A DNA stretch of 64,000 bases from Laguncularia racemosa (Eukaryota > Streptophyta > Magnoliopsida > Myrtales > Combretaceae): contig JBBMOL010000071.1 in assembly GCA_037954665.1 (NCBI GenBank), positions 2,227,441-2,291,440 on the forward strand. The letters are read 5' to 3'. The notes below the pieces were generated by a model. It saw nothing but the letters and a program-made list of their open reading frames with translations. It was not told where the DNA came from and searched no databases. Position numbers and translations under genes: made by a program. Below, one piece after another: positions 12,945 to 24,532 of the stretch (the first letter of the stretch is position 1; each line of letters starts with the position of its first letter).

Positions 12945-15125
12945 ATTTATATATATATCACGTAATATATGAATTATGTAAAGCCGACACACTAGCATAA
13001 GCCGAAAATCTTCAATATTGCTATAGATTAACGGGACCATAGAGTCTCTTGCGCACGGTTGGCTAAATGGAAACGGTGCCGCACTGGCGTAGCATCTTAC
13101 CCAATAATTAGGGGTCAAGTTGTCGATAGTTCAGTAACGTGTACGTCAGAGTAATCTTCTTTCCAGTCTTACATGTTTCTGGACCCTTCTCCATGCGACT
13201 CAGGAATAACCAATGCAAATTGATCTAGTACTTTTTACCCTCTGTTTGTCTCTGTGTGTGTGTGTTTATCTTTATATATTAAGCTCTAACAAATGAGAAG
13301 TTAAAACCAGTACAAAATCATACAACACAACTAGCTCTATCACCATATTCTTCATTTACTAGCAAGAAAATATCTGACCCTGTTAGAGTTGGTTTGAGGA
13401 GTTTAACCGCACTCTCGAACCAACCGGACCATACTCGCATTATGGAAAAACTCATTGATCAGCACAGTGAGGAGAAAACTGGGTATTTTTCAATTTTTAT
13501 ACACCATTGAACAAATTATTCTTTGTTGATTGGATATGTCGTGTGAATAATTAGTTGGGTATTTCTGCTTATGTCTGAAGGGATGTCATGTCATGGATCA
13601 TTCATTTGGGGAAGTTTATGCCCACAAGTTGTGAATATGAAGGGTTTGGTGTCATCTATGGAGACAAAAACAGTCTGTCATTACAAGAGACAGAGACATG
13701 GATGATGTTGACAACAAAAGAGGCTTGTTCATTCTTTTTGTTCATTTTTTGGATGATGAAACATGAGTCTATACATGAGTAGTTTCGTTTGTCCTAGAAA
13801 ACTGACCAAATTTTTCATTACCATTGTTCTCATAAACGAGTTTAGTTGAGACATGTAAAGGAAACGCCTTCCTAAAGCAAAAAACCAATTTTCTCCAAGT
13901 TAACTACGAAAGCAAAAGAATATAAGTTAGTAATACGAATATTTTTCGTTGTCTGCTAAGAAAACACAATTTTATGACCCAAAATCACATGGAATTACAA
14001 TTATATCACAACTATTGACTAGAGCAAACTTCGAAGGCTTTACTCCCGTAGAGTCAGCTATGGTCGTAGATATTTAGATATGACAGCAAATATTCTAAGA
14101 AGAATAAACAGTATAAGAAAGCACATTTAAGGTAAATCTACCTTGATGTGCCCCTCGCTTCTCTCTTGAAAAGGAAAGTTGGGTTACTATTTATTCCAAA
14201 AGTATTTCAGGGGATAGAAATAGAATAGTACGTTTAACATTTTCATGATAAGAACCCTTCTATGCTTAGAAGGTGCTAAATGTTACAATGCCGCTAATGG
14301 ATGTTATATATACATGTGCTGGACACCAAAATATGCAACAGATGGAACAGATGAAAGAGGAGAAAGCTCAGGGCTCAGCCAATATCATCATTTTTATTTT
14401 TTTGTTGGGGGGTGGGGCTCTGTACTTCAGTAGATACAAATAATGGATCAAAAGTTCATGTAGCAGGATTTTATAGGCCCATGCTGGTCTGTTTATGTGA
14501 TTACAGCATCACTTGTACCAGGTTGTAAAATGTTTGTAATATCTTATTTAAAAGAATTTTTAATTTATATTTATTAAAATATATATGCATTTAAATTTTA
14601 TGATTATAATTTAACAAATATATATATAAATTGATCTAAAATCTATATTATATATTAATTTGTATAATAAATTAATTATAATTTTTTTTAATTATTTAAA
14701 TATTAACTCTATCAATCTTTTATATAATATTAATACATATTATTATTAAATTAATGTATTATTGCTTATATAAAAGTACACATGAAGCAAATATACTTTT
14801 TTAAAAAATAAAATAAGATCTAATCCGTAAAGCAAACCAAATCAAGCACAAATTTTATAGTTCAAAAAAAATCTAAAATCAAATCAATTTGAAATAATAA
14901 AAAACCAAACCACTTTTTTATGATAGGGCTAGGTTTGGCTCAAGAAAAAACAACCGAACCAATTTGCTCCGCATCCAACCTAGGAGAAACAATAACTCCG
15001 AATCAAGATTCAAGAGCTCAATAAGCAAGCATAAGCTACAATCGTAGCCGCAAATTACGTCTTATTTTGTAATGCCATTTTTCGGCAAATTTCTTCCCAT
15101 GATGCTGTTTGGTTATTCTTGGTGA
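12945..15125. other. Intergenic region, possible unrecognised transcript start near 13270
   Basis: A (TG)n run at about 13253-13265 is followed by CTTTATATATTAAG near 13270, which looks like a TATA box, and then by ordinary-looking mixed sequence up to about 14530. No reading frame longer than about 60 codons has any recognisable content. A non-coding RNA is possible but unsupported. From 14540 to 14960 the DNA is extremely AT-rich and ends in a patch of AAACCAAACC-like words typical of old repeats. Confidence 0.4.
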
Positions 15126-15323
15126 ATCTTTAAGTATTTCGAACCTGCTCCAAAACTAAGGATTTTCAAGTTTGCAACATATGAAACTGGGAATGTGGAT
15201 CAGGCAGTAGCAACTCTCTGCCGGGAGGTGAGCCTCAACCCATCTCTTATGTCCCTTTGTCCTGATAGGTTATTAAAACAGTTCCAACATCATGAACATG
15301 TGATCCCCAAATATAAACAGTAA
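15126..15323 (+). pseudogene. Orphan coding-like fragment, unknown gene
   Basis: After a stop at 15123-15125, an open frame of 65 codons runs to TAA at 15321. It reads like real protein over about 35 residues (YFEPAPKLRIFKFATYETG followed by NVDQAVATLCREV) and then degenerates. There is no start codon at the front, and the upstream continuation seems to be in another frame. I do not recognise the family. It could be a captured or duplicated exon of an unknown gene. It lies just past the 3' end of the mS41 gene on the opposite strand. Confidence 0.35.
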
Positions 15324-15774
15324 TCCAATGGTGCCCAAGCCTTAAAATGTCTGATGGACCTCTTTCATGTACTAGTATACTAGGATGCACCCATTAATAT
15401 ATAAATTTAGTATCTCAGCTTTCGATATTGGTATTACAGTCCCTGCACGCTATAGTTCCTCTTGGCTTCAGTTCAACTCCAATGGTTCTAAAGGATAAAT
15501 AATGAGTTTTCTCGTATGATAAAAGACTCATGCATGTAAAATATTAAGATTTCATCAAATTCCGATAAGGCCAAAATCATCAGAAAGTTTGCATCAGCAG
15601 AGTAAATGAACCTGTGCGTCCTCTGCTGCATATTGTACATGAGAGATCAAAATGTCCTTTATCACTCTAACCTAAACAATGAGAAACTACAGGACATATT
15701 ACTTACCATAAGGCCTTCCGGTAGCTGGAAATTGCATTGGATGAACATGTCACATATATCTAATATCTATCATT

Positions 15775-18700
15775 TCAAGATTTAAGAGAATCAAGTCGAG
15801 GTCTCCAAAGTCCCAGTCTATACTTGTGGCAGTATTTCAAGATTAGCTTCCTCTGCAAAACACCAAAAAGGAAGAAAATTGAGCATAAGGTCTTTAAACA
15901 TTGTAATTGCCAGACAAGTAGGAAGAATAGCTAGCGCTATATTTTAAGCATATGCAGATTCATCTGCTTTTACATTATGTCTTGAAAGATCAACAATAAA
16001 CGGAAGGGAAAAAAAGGAACAGAAGCATTGTGAAAGTTCAAACAGCACCAACGACAGAGCCTTCCATCAGCAGTTGTTCTAATCCATCCTTAGCTACTTT
16101 TCAGAATAATAATAAGTCTTCCTTGAAGACAAAGATGGAAAAGACACAAAGGAATATTTAAATAGACGGTAGGAAGCCTATGTTTGAGATTATGAATTTC
16201 ATATATCACACCAAAGTCCCATTGCATCCTACCTTCCAAGAGGGAAACCGTAAACAGAACAATGGTACAAATAGTCAAAGAATAAGATAACTTGAGGGGC
16301 ACTAAACCTTGAAATGCCCTCAAGCTTGAAGGACAAGGAAAACCAAGACCTTAGCAATGCCAGGAATAATTATTTTCAGGTGATTGCAAGGCATAAATAT
16401 CCATAATAATATTACTACCAATATCAATAACACTTACAAAAAATGAAAATATAATAATAGTCTAACAGAGGTTAAAAGTTTCTCAAAATTTGCCCTGGTA
16501 TACCAATATTACAATGAGCTATTGTGGGAAATCTGACATCAAGTATGGTCCCCGGACACCATTAGTAAAGTGGTAAAGGCAATTTTGATAAATAGATAGC
16601 AAGGGATAGTTGTCATCCAATCATAAGTAAAACCCAATCAAGGGACTAAAAAGCTGCATAAAAAGGGTTGCATTGAAATTTATTAGAGTAATAAGACAAC
16701 AATTTCTCTCCCGCAAGACACCTAAGTGACAATAGATTATAGCCATGATCTGAGGCTCTTGTTTGCTTGGGCACTCTTTTAGCAGAATTATGGAGAATTT
16801 CCCACAATGAGCTATTGTGGGAAATCTGACATCAAGTATGGTCCCCGGACACCATTTGTAAAGTGGTAAAGGCAATTTTGATAAATAGATAGCAAGGGAT
16901 AGTTGTCATCCAATCATAAGTAAAACCCAATCAAGGGACTAAAAAGCTGCATAAAAAGGGTTGCATTGAAATTTATTAGAGTAATAAGACAACAATTTCT
17001 CTCCCACAAGACACCTAAGTGACAAAAGATTATAGCCATGATCTGAGGCTCTTGTTTGCTTGGGCACTCTTTTAGTAGAATTATGGAGAATTTCCTATCT
17101 GCATAAGCATCCCCTTTTGATCCTAGTATAACACCTCTACATAGAAAATGCACAGAGATAATGGATTATGGAGAAGTTCTACTCTATGTAAACACCCCCC
17201 CCCCCCCCTTTTGATACTATAATAACATATTTATAAAGCAAATGCACAAAGATTTATAAAACCAACAGCCACGCAACCATGATTAGGGGTTGAACAACTC
17301 AATGATAATATCAAAATGGAAGCAAAAAAAAAAAAAATTCAAGTCTTCTCACACTAGTGAAGTTGTATGCATAGTTGTCAAAATCACGAGTTAACTCGCA
17401 CGTTTCTACGATTTTACGAGTTGGTGAGCACATTCCTAATTAACTAGCATGTAAAAACGTTTTTGAGGTAAAATCGCGATTTTGAACAGTAAAATCTTCA
17501 AAATCGCGATTTTACTATGTTTTCACTGATTCCACAATAAAGTAAAATTTCAACCATCCAGATCCGAATAAACAAATATGTAATAATAGTTATTCATAAC
17601 TCAAATCCAAACTTTTAATAAACAAATATAGGCTTAATTGTTAAAAACCCTCTGGCCTCCAAGGAGCGTTGCCCTCTTGAAACCCCCGCTGGGGCAGCTT
17701 CCCTGGACCCCCGCCCGCTCAGCGTGAAGCGAGACCCACGTACTTTCCTGTCGTAGGGGACTATGAGTCATACCCCATCATGTTTGCCAGTCATCACTCT
17801 CTCTTGTCAATGTGTTGCATTGCATTAAAGTCTTTGTGTTTGTGTTCGTTGATTGTTAATCTTCTTGTTCCTATTTATGATCATGTTCGTATTAAAGCAC
17901 TCATGTTTAATTGCTGCAACTTTTCTTATTTTAATTAATATTTTTGTAATAATAAATAAAATAAAGAGTAGATAACTTTAACTTTATAAAAAAAAATTAG
18001 ATTTTTTATTTTATAGGAAAAGTATAAATGTATTTATATTTCTATCTTTTCAATATATCATTCCCATAGTTAAGTAAATGTGAGATATTGTTAAGTAAAT
18101 ATATTTTGAATTAATAATCACGAATAGTGCAAAAATTTACCTAGTAATATATAATTTTGAAGGTTTTTTCTGTTATAGTATCTTCTTTATTATGTACTTT
18201 TGGTTAGTAGTTATTTGAAATTTTTTAATATTACTCTTTTCTAATAGTATATCTTCGTTATCAATTTTTATTTATTAGTAATTTTTTTAAGTCGCAATTG
18301 ATTTTTAAATTTTATCTATTATCTTTTAGTTTTTGTATATATAACTAGATGAAACTTGCTTTATACATGATTTTTCATTTTAAAAATAAAATATCTATAT
18401 TATACAACTTATGCTCGATTATTTATATTATGACTTTTATGCAAATTGTAAAATTTGATATTGTAGCCTGCTCGATCTCACACAGCAACACCCCCACCAC
18501 CACCCAAAAAAATAAAAAATAAATAAATAATAAATGAAAGAAGAAGAAGAAGAAGAAGCACATCTGAAAACTCGAGTTTGTCAATATGGGTAGTTTGAGG
18601 TCAATTAATATGTCACAGCAAAGTTCCTTGTTTCTTTTCTTTAATGAGTACCAGATAATCTCCAATACTCCACTCTGCTAAGTACCTACCCACGTAATGA

Positions 18701-21700
18701 AGAAGATGAAACTCATTGGCACCAACTTTTTGATGTCAGTGTACATCAGATATTTGGGGAGGATTCCAACCCCACTGTCTGGATAACAGGAATCATGACA
18801 CTCAACTCCGCTATCTGAGCAAGAAGAAGATAAAACTCATCAAAAACTACACTTTTGCTGCCAATGTGCACTTGATTTTTGTGGGAATATACTAACCCAC
18901 CTTCCCCTCCTTCTAGCAGGATTAGGGAATCTCCAACCGTCAATTCTGCTGCCTAGACAAAGAATATGAAACTCAGGGACAACACTGCACCAACTCTTCT
19001 AATGCAAATATAAGTCCAATGCTTGATACTATAGCCACCGTCCTTTCCAGCAGGATTTAAAAATTTAGATATTCGTATTTCAGGTGGTTAAATCTAATTC
19101 CTCAGTAAACCTCTCCTGGTAAATTGCATTAGCACCCCTGGAAAGCATCCAATCCATATGGATACAATAGCTGAATTGTATTTTCATCCCGTTTAAGCTT
19201 TAATGTTTCTCCAGTAATAGCGAGCTCAAATGTAGATTCAAGGTCTGATGAATTTGCTGCATACACTTGTTTTATTGCTATTAAGAGTTTACATCTGCAT
19301 TCCATTTTTCCCAAGCCATTTCTTCATTTCATCCTTTTGTAATGGGTCGATTAAAACCTTCTATTCATGATAAATTACTTATCATCTATATTTATATAAT
19401 TAAAAAAAAAATCAAAAAGGCTTTTCTTTTGTTGGGAACATGCAATGCAGGAACTTCACTCACATCAGCTATACTGTATTCAATGAGATCCATGATAGAT
19501 TTACCTAAAAGCTTGAATAAGTAGATAAAAGAGGTTTTTATATATATATTATATTCAATAACATTATAAGCTACTCAGACTGCAAACATGAGTGCCCTGG
19601 TGACTTGCAAGTGCTCTACTGGCAAATAGCTCAATCTCAATGCAACAGCAGAGTGGATGAGAGAGAGAAAGTTTCCTCTTAAACTCTACTTTAGACATCA
19701 ATAGGTATATAATTCTTTTCATCTCCTAAAATCAATATCTGTATAAATCCATCATAATGTTAACAAAAAGCATAAAGCATAGAACAAAAAGAAAACCACA
19801 AATGGAGATTGGGAGATGAGATCATTACATTTGGTTCAGTAAGAGATGAGACCAAGCAGCTATTGAGCCAATATATTTTGTTCTCTGCCACTAGAGACTT
19901 CAACATATCAACTTTGTAGACATGCCTAAAAAGAGGTTTCTAAAGTTTTAAACACTAGCCCTTGCAATTACTAAATGGAGAAACTTACCTCTTCAGCAGC
20001 ATATTATGATTGCCACTCAGCAAAAATCCATTGAAGTATAGACAAGTTGGACAGGCCAAAACGGATCATCAAGGTCATTGCCATCTCTCTAACCAAGAGA
20101 TGGCTTCATCTATTTGGCTAACAGTTATGACAGCTGATATTAAGTTTCTGAAGACAAATTACAAAGACTACTTAGAATAAGCATGGAGTTAATACTCTTG
20201 GACAGAAAATTGTTTATGAAACCCAGTTGTTACCTTCCATATACCTAAAAAGCATTCTGACAATGTGCATACTTATAGGAGGATCAAATGGCAACGAGAA
20301 ATATACAGGAAAGATTTATGCAAAGCCTTTTCCAACATACGTAGTGCATTTGCAGTAGCTTGGCATTTTGCTCCTTTAAATTTTATTATGTTTCTTAATC
20401 ATTATATAGAATAGATAATTATACATCATGAGCAGTGGTATACAAGTTCATGTCTGACCTCAAAACTTGTAGTGAAGCCATGCCATATATTTAAATAAGT
20501 ACAAGCAAGAATAGGCATTAAATTTCAATAGTGCAAGACACAAAAAGGAGGCATGCACTTAAGTGAAACATTTCTAGCATGGTAAAACCCATATTTATTG
20601 ACCTCAAAACTAGTAGTGAAGCCATGCTGTTTATTTAAAATGTACAAGCAAGAGTAGGCATTAAATTTCAAAAGTTCAAGACCCAAAAAGGAGGCATGCA
20701 TTTAAATGAAACATTTTTAGCATGGTAAACCCATATTTATTGAACTAAAAGAACATGAATCCAAGCATATAGATTGCAGGGACAAATTATGTTATTCATG
20801 TACCTCTAGTAAATCAGTGCAAAAAAAACTGCTATGCTTTCTTTGTGACGGTCAGAATGGTTGCAACAAAGATTTACCTGTTTGCAAGGTATCTCAAGTT
20901 TCTTCAACTTAAGAGTGCGGGCAACAAGCAAGTTGTTGAGGTCACCAAATTCAGATTCAAGTTTGGCCACATGAGCTTCAACACCTCCACCAATACCATG
21001 CAAAAACTCCGGTAAGCCAACCTTCGCTGCACACAAAACACTTTAGGTCACACAAGAAATTAGCACACATACAGGAGGAAACACTCGACAAAAGCAAACT
21101 TTTGAATCATTCCTTCTAAACTCTATATCTGCTTATACAATTAAACCTTCTAAACTCTATCTCTGCTTATACAATTAAACCAGTCCACAATTCCTTCTTA
21201 TTCTGCCAACATATAAACCAATTTAACAGCCCTTGGCCAATTCAACACCACAACCATTACCCAACCAGATATAACCATAAAGTGGATTCAATCCAACTTC
21301 CACATATAAATTAGCAGCTTTATGAAACATAACAGAGTAAACTGACAACCAATTTTATGACTTAACGACTCCAGGCCATTATCGTGGCTTTTGATTTCCA
21401 TGAAGACTTGTTATCAGAACTTGTCCCACTAAATCACCAAATAAAATTCTCCCACCAACTCCAGGAAAAGACAAAAAGAAGCACCACAATGTATTTGACA
21501 GTACAGACTTTGTTCTGGAAGGTCATAACTATATAGTTTTCATTGCTCCACTCTTCCCTCCAGCAATAATCAAGTTGAAAAAAGATTTCAAAACATTACT
21601 AACCAAATAACCCTTGGAAGATTTCATGCAAAATATTTTTATCATATCCCAATTATATAAGGTAAGTACTGCTCCCCTACTATGATTTAGCAAAGCTGGG

Positions 21701-22570
21701 GGAGTTCATCAGGCGGCCTGATTTCTACAAGCAGGTTGAACCCAGAAGCTTTCATAGATTTCATGAGGTCAATACAGATCCAGTTGGAATATATTGGCCT
21801 AAACCCAGAAAAACATGACTAAAATCCATTCATGTTAACTCACAAACGGCATAAATCCAGAGACGGAATTTCCCAGACACAACGAGGACTGTATAGAAAC
21901 AACCCAGTTTAGATTATCCACAGGTAATGTGCTCCCATAAGCTCATTCCAATCCCTCTTTTCTTGACAATTGCAATTATGTCCCACAACTATAGGTCGGT
22001 GCACGAACACCCCTAAACTCCCAAAACAACGTTACTCCTTCCAGATTTTTATAAAATGAATATTTATCTTCCCAAACTGTTAAAGCTTCCCAATTATTGC
22101 TAAAAGGACACGCAAAATAGTTACAGCTTACTAGCTTTACCAGCAATTGGGAGTCAAACGGAAAAACATGTTTTGGGAGTTTCGACTATATTGGAATTGA
22201 AATCGCAAGTTGCTCCCTTTCCCATAATAGTAGTTCTGGAGACATTCAACACAATCCCTAATGCTTCCCGTAAGCACGCGTATAATTACGTGATGCACAA
22301 ATTCAGTTCATAGGACTAGAAATATAAGCTATAACAGTTGTAAACCATAACTTACGAGGAAATGAGCAAAGTTCCTTCATTTTTCAAATTTTTATGATTC
22401 TACTATTATTAAATGATAAAGAACAATTCAAGAGGAAAAAGGGTATTGATTGAAATAAATTTACCTGCATAAATAGATGGTTTGGAGAAAAACCTAGAGA
22501 AACTGGAAAGAAATGATGGTGTCGCTGTTGTTGGTGCAGAAACTCTTCTCATGGCCATTGCCATCGCCAT
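15775..22570 (-). CDS. Mitochondrial ribosomal protein mS41 (IGR-motif family), three exons
   Basis: Exon 1 is 22570-22465, exon 2 is 21026-20878 and exon 3 is 15852-15775, read on the minus strand (106 + 149 + 78 nt = 110 residues plus stop). All junctions are GT-AG; intron 1 is phase 1 and intron 2 phase 0. The N-terminus (MAMAMAMRRV, then Ser/Arg/Phe-rich to about residue 33) looks like a mitochondrial presequence. Residues 38-110 match the mS41 pattern: GLPEFLHGIGGGVEAHVAKLE, then LKLKKLEIPCKQRKLILKY and HKYRLGLWRPR. Family members are small-subunit mitoribosome proteins (FYV4 in yeast). The namesake IGR triplet reads IGG here. The exons are found only by splicing: the last encodes just 25 residues and sits behind a 5,025-bp intron. 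An additional or alternative exon cannot be excluded. Confidence 0.85.
16511..17096. repeat. Near-perfect tandem duplication, 293-bp unit x 2 (mS41 intron 2)
   Basis: Unit 1 (16511-16803) and unit 2 (16804-17096) differ at only a handful of positions by eye (for example CCATTAGTAAAG versus CCATTTGTAAAG). Both start with ACAATGAGCTATTGTGGG. The copies abut directly, so this is a recent tandem duplication rather than two transposon insertions. Confidence 0.95.
17080..17250. repeat. Diverged 85-bp tandem repeat with a poly-C run
   Basis: ATTATGGAGAA recurs at 17080 and 17165, followed in both units by CCCCTTTTGAT..CTA and later by AAATGCACARAGAT. The second unit has a 14-base C run at 17195-17208, which may be an expansion or an assembly-sensitive homopolymer. 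The block continues directly from the 293-bp duplication. Confidence 0.75.
17640..17780. repeat. GC-rich island, probable transposon fragment inside mS41 intron 2
   Basis: A patch with GAAACCCCCGCTGGGG, GGCAGCTTCCCTGGACC and GACCCACGTAC stands out against very AT-rich DNA. It has no reading frame of note. Similar C-rich blocks are known in dispersed plant repeats, but the family is not identified here. Confidence 0.4.
18655..19065. repeat. Degenerate tandem repeat of about 135 bp, three units (mS41 intron 2)
   Basis: Three successive blocks share the order CTCCRACT, TCTGCTRCCTA, GAAGATGAAACTCA, CACCAACT, a short AT stretch and CAGGATT. They begin near 18658, 18795 and 18931. Similarity between units is clear but low, so this is much older than the neighbouring duplications. 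Confidence 0.65.
20455..20740. repeat. Tandem duplication, 144-bp unit x 2 (mS41 intron 2)
   Basis: Unit 1 is 20455-20598 and unit 2 is 20599-20740. Both start with TGACCTCAAAACT and contain AGTGAAGCCATGC, AGGCATTAAATTTCAA and AAAAAGGAGGCATGCA. The units differ at roughly one position in ten. Confidence 0.9.
21112..21180. repeat. 34-bp tandem duplication (mS41 intron 1)
   Basis: CCTTCTAAACTCTATATCTG at 21112 is repeated as CCTTCTAAACTCTATCTCTG at 21146, each followed by CTTATACAATTAAA. The two copies differ at a single base. They lie just upstream of the exon 2 acceptor. Confidence 0.9.
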
Positions 22571-22574
22571 TGTT

Positions 22575-22632
22575 GCTTTCTCTCTCCTTCTCTCTCTCTC
22601 TCTCTCTCACTCACTCCTAGTTCTAGGGCTTC
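22575..22632 (-). promoter_or_regulatory. GAGA-rich 5' leader of the mS41 gene
   Basis: Read on the minus strand, the 5' leader just before the start codon is a (GA)n tract of about 20 bases embedded in GAGAAGGAGAGAG. AAGCCCTAGAA lies further upstream. GA tracts in plant 5' leaders are candidate sites for BBR/BPC factors; that role is inferred. Four in-phase ATG codons follow within 21 nt, and the outermost was taken as the start. Confidence 0.5.
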
Positions 22633-22679
22633 CTCATTGGCAGAGGAGGAGTCAGTGTTAGACAATTAAATCTAAAACG

Positions 22680-24180
22680 CCATTAAAAAATGTATTTTTG
22701 TTTTGTGTAAATATATACAAAATATTTATTTTGTGAAACAAAGTTTTTTTTTTTATAACTTCATTTGTTTTTAATTTTAATGTATACTTATATAGCATGG
22801 AGGAAAGAGGGTTTTAGTAACTTAATTTACACTGATAAATATACTATATGTAATGGTAAACGACTAGTATGAAAAAAAAATATATATATAAGGGTGACTC
22901 TTAAATTAACATCAATTGAAACAAAGAAATAAAACAAATAATTTAAGACATTAATTTCTAATTAATTAGTTTATTTAAATATATTTATTCAGCTTCAATT
23001 TTAAACCTCTTATAAGAAAACAAAAAGCATGCACATATACAAGCAAATATGGAAAGAGGGGTTACGATTAATATTAAATTTGTCCTCTAATGAATCGGAT
23101 GCATTAAAAATATAAAGGGGTTCTTTAAAACAAAATTTACGATATGGTACATCATTTTATTTATGGCACATCTAAATGAAATTAGATAGAAATAAAATTA
23201 TTGTTCTTATAAAATAGAACTATTGTTCTGGCAAATAAATTTAGAAATTATAGCTAACAAAAACTTTTGAGTATTTACTGGAATATCACATCAATTCACT
23301 AAAGCTAGATGAAGTAAATTTATAAACTTTTTATTTTAAAAAATAGGCTAATTAAACCACAATTTATTTATAAACTTAAGTTTACATGGAAGTAGTTGGG
23401 ACGAGCAAGTAAAAGGTAGATAAGATATAAAACTCTACTATACTCTATAAGTATAAGTTTCTAAAATTTGGAATTGAAATTATCCTCTAACACTTTAGAA
23501 CTATCATGTATATCATATAAAATCTATAAATTTTGTCTTTTTTTTTATAAATTTCAAATTTATATAAAACATAAATACTTTACACTTATTGATGCTATAC
23601 GGATTTTTTTATAATTAAATTAAAGGTCTGTTTGGTTTTTGTTTTTTTTTTGCTCAGTGTTCATTTAGCATTCGCTTAAATATGTATGTTTAGTAATAAG
23701 ATGCAAAAAATATGATAATAAAAAATATATATACCCCTTTTAAAAAATGATATGCTTAACATGTCTCTAAAAATTTAGACTTATTTATCTTTTTTTTTTG
23801 TTTTTACAAAAATACTAATTAATATCTTATTTTTAATGCATGAAATATATTTTTTAAACCCTTTTCCTCTTAAAAATATGTAAACTTTTATTTTTTAATA
23901 CCTATTTTTCAATTACCATTTTCATCATAATTATTAAGATAAACTTCAAATAAGATAGTACTATTATTATTTAATTCTTTATGGATATTGTATTATTTCA
24001 TGACGATTTCATGGTGGCTATGGTAATAATGTCAATGGTTTTTTTATTTTATAGATCGTGTTAAGAAAATTTTTTGGATCAATTGATTATAAAAGTTGGA
24101 ATGATTATGAAATTTAGTAAAGTTCAGGTAGCGATTTGATAATATTCTTTTTATTATCTAACATTTGCTTAATCTATAGC
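22680..24180. other. AT-rich intergenic DNA with one MITE copy
   Basis: No gene is visible. It lies upstream of mS41 and downstream of CCH, so both genes read leftward with this as spacer. The only structure found is the MITE-family copy listed at 23622-23960. Confidence 0.6.
23622..23960 (-). mobile_element. MITE copy (family also at 28.3, 47.5 and 51.3 kb), minus orientation
   Basis: The segment starts with AAAGGTCTGTTTGGTTTTTG and, on its reverse strand, carries the block TTTAAAAAATATATTTCATG then AATTAGTATTTTTGTAAAAA. That matches the internal sequence of the complete copy at 47549-47975. The right end is not defined. There is no coding capacity. Confidence 0.6.
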
Positions 24181-24532
24181 TTTGCTTGGTTTTACATTCG
24201 AGATTTCAATCAATCGGAATCGATTGTTTTAATGTACTCCCGATGGAGGGAGTTGCTAAAGATTGGATGACTACTATTGCATTCAGTGTGCAAGAAAGAC
24301 AAAGCCCTGTCTCACAAACTTGTACTTTCATAATTTCATTTGGCTGGGAACAGAACATAAACACGACTTGAAAACCATAATTTGTAATATATAAGCTAAT
24401 ACAGGTCATAGTACTCCTAAAATGGTCAATGCCACTCTTGCATTAAAAGGATACAACCACTCACAGTAATTTCTGCAAACCATTACATTAAAATAGATCT
24501 TTTTCCTTATTATAAGCTAATCTGTGCTGACA

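Noticed and set aside
13588..13782. 64-codon frame after the TATA-like site near 13270
   Set aside because: No family signal and no codon-usage or splice support.
16621..17153. Two similar minus-strand frames of about 80 codons
   Set aside because: They are similar only because the 293-bp DNA unit is duplicated. They lie within the mS41 intron and have no protein features.
24186..24409. Short frames on both strands downstream of CCH
   Set aside because: Likely CCH 3' UTR and flank; no recognisable content.
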